Positions 63,166 through 64,000 of a DNA stretch of 64,000 bases are shown here, piece by piece. Each line of letters starts with the position of its first letter. Within the stretch, counting starts at the first letter, position 1. The notes beneath the pieces are model-generated. The model worked only from the letters and a program-made list of their open reading frames with translations. It was not told the origin of the DNA and made no database searches. A program made the position numbers and the translations under genes. Origin of the DNA: Agelas oroides (lineage: Eukaryota > Porifera > Demospongiae > Agelasida > Agelasidae); assembly GCA_949130485.1 (NCBI GenBank), contig OX422185.1, forward strand, positions 18,293,353 through 18,357,352, in the 5' to 3' direction.

Positions 63166-63568
63166 CTCCCCTCCTCCCACTCTCCATTGCTCTTCTCCCC
63201 TCCTCCCGCCCTCCATTGCTCTTCTCCCCTCCTCCCGCCCTCCCTTGCTCTTCTCCCCTCCTCCCACTCTCCATTGCTCTTCTCCCCTCCTCCCGCCCTC
63301 CATTGCTCTTCTCCCCTCCTCCCACCCTCCATTGCTCTTCTCCCCTCCTCCCGCCCTCCCTTGCTCTTCTCCCCTCCTCCCGCCCTCCATTGCTCTTCTC
63401 CCCTCCTCCCGCCCTCCCTTGCTCTTCTCCCCTCCTCCCGCCCTCCCTTGCTCTTCTCCCCTCCTCCCACCCTCCCTTGCTCTTCTCCCCTCCTCCCGCC
63501 CTCCATTGCTCTTCTCCCCTCCTCCCGCCCTCCATTGCTCTTCTCCCCTCCTCCCACCCTCCCTCCCT
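63166..63568. repeat. 29-bp pyrimidine minisatellite, about 14 copies
   Basis: The unit ctcttctcccctcctcccgc plus cctccattg repeats every 29 bases, starting 10 bases after the donor of exon 3. Because 29 is not a multiple of 3 and the unit lacks stops, long ORFs appear in several frames on both strands; none is a gene. The minus strand is G-rich. Confidence 0.95.
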
Positions 63569-63679
63569 GACAGCCCACCTCCTGCTTCCTTGTTTCCTTT
63601 AAACATCTTGACATGTTTACTGCTATGAGGTGTACATACAGAGGGTTGTGAGGGATGGTGGTTATCTGGTGGTCAGTGG

Positions 63680-63785
63680 TAGATCGAACACATACTGGTG
63701 CATGACTCAAGCCAGGAGCCCTGGGTGTGATTCCCACTGACTGCCAGCTTTTCACTTTCCTCTATTTCACCTCATGACTATAAGT
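63680..63785 (+). repeat. SINE-like element family 2, copy 4
   Basis: gccctgggtgtgattcccac (box B region) followed by tgccagcttttcactttcct, matching copies 1-3. It is the only copy outside the duplicated kinase-helicase unit, which supports a mobile origin. Confidence 0.55.
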
Positions 63786-63840
63786 ATATGTGGCAGTCCC
63801 AGGTAGAAATCGAACATTATTCTGTTGCGTATTTCAACCA

Positions 63841-64000
63841 TGTTACCGCGTTCAAAGCGCTGTAGCACAGAACTTCCGTTAAGGGTGGGGCTCATACACG
63901 CTGCATAGACTTATCAGGTGTTCATGCATCTTCGCTGCACGTATGAGCCCCGCCCTTAACGGAAGTTTTGCACTACAGCACTTCGAACGTGGTAACGCAG
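63841..64000. repeat. hairpin element at the window edge
   Basis: gaacttccgttaagggtggg and ggcggggctcatacgtgc-type arms pair with the mirrored sequence ending at the last base (ttcgaacgtggtaacgcag). The element may extend past 64000. A fragment lies near 57465-57545. Confidence 0.8.

Noticed and set aside
63057-63755. Several 120-220-codon ORFs on both strands
   Set aside because: They are produced by the 29-bp stop-free minisatellite, which is open in several frames; the only real coding here is the 121-base exon ending at 63155.

Overview
The window looks like nuclear DNA of an early-branching animal, most likely a demosponge. The basis is gene content (intronless kinase/coiled-coil/Kelch genes, a CD20/MS4A-like membrane gene in small phase-0 exons, DDX21/50-type helicase exons), spliceosomal intron signals, and a very high density of MITEs, SINEs, microsatellites and minisatellites. 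Species assignment is inference; another non-bilaterian animal is possible. There is no operon structure, CRISPR array or bacterial signature.

The backbone of the left two thirds (about 0-50 kb) is an array of four same-strand paralogs, each one uninterrupted coding exon of 716-771 codons: a TKL-like protein kinase domain, a Gln/Glu-rich coiled coil, and a C-terminal Kelch propeller (710-2998, 12580-14895, 22600-24750, 40814-43117). Two relics (29445-29599 and 44131-44269) show that more copies existed. A conserved upstream cassette, read here as promoter plus non-coding first exon plus 5'UTR intron, precedes each gene, and two cassettes stand alone (6908-7370, 18285-18670). Broken DDX21/50 helicase exons on the minus strand follow gene 1, follow gene 2, and recur at 48.6 kb. 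Paralog features are shuffled between copies, which points to unequal exchange and gene conversion.

Between the genes lie transposon remains: a Mutator-like element with long inverted repeats and a broken transposase (20668-22046), a Helitron-like N-terminal fragment (17711-17935), a Ty3/gypsy-like gag relic (25440-25770), TA-flanked inverted-repeat elements that carry unrelated host-like ORFs, hairpin MITEs, two tRNA-derived SINE families and several minisatellites.

At 30.5-32.9 kb a distinct cluster consists of three tandem 200-bp repeats rich in inverted CCAAT boxes, then a Cys-rich zinc-ribbon-like ORF, two small ORFs, a second Cys-containing ORF and a homeodomain broken by one extra base. 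I do not recognise the ensemble.

The right end (52.3-63.2 kb) holds a spliced CD20/MS4A-like four-transmembrane gene. Its three in-window exons (52325-52555, 62065-62121, 63035-63155) join in frame, with TM1, TM2 and TM3 in family order. Exon 3 is wedged between a CA microsatellite and a 29-bp pyrimidine minisatellite; the gene continues beyond the window. The rest of the right side is intergenic or intronic DNA filled with SINEs and MITEs.
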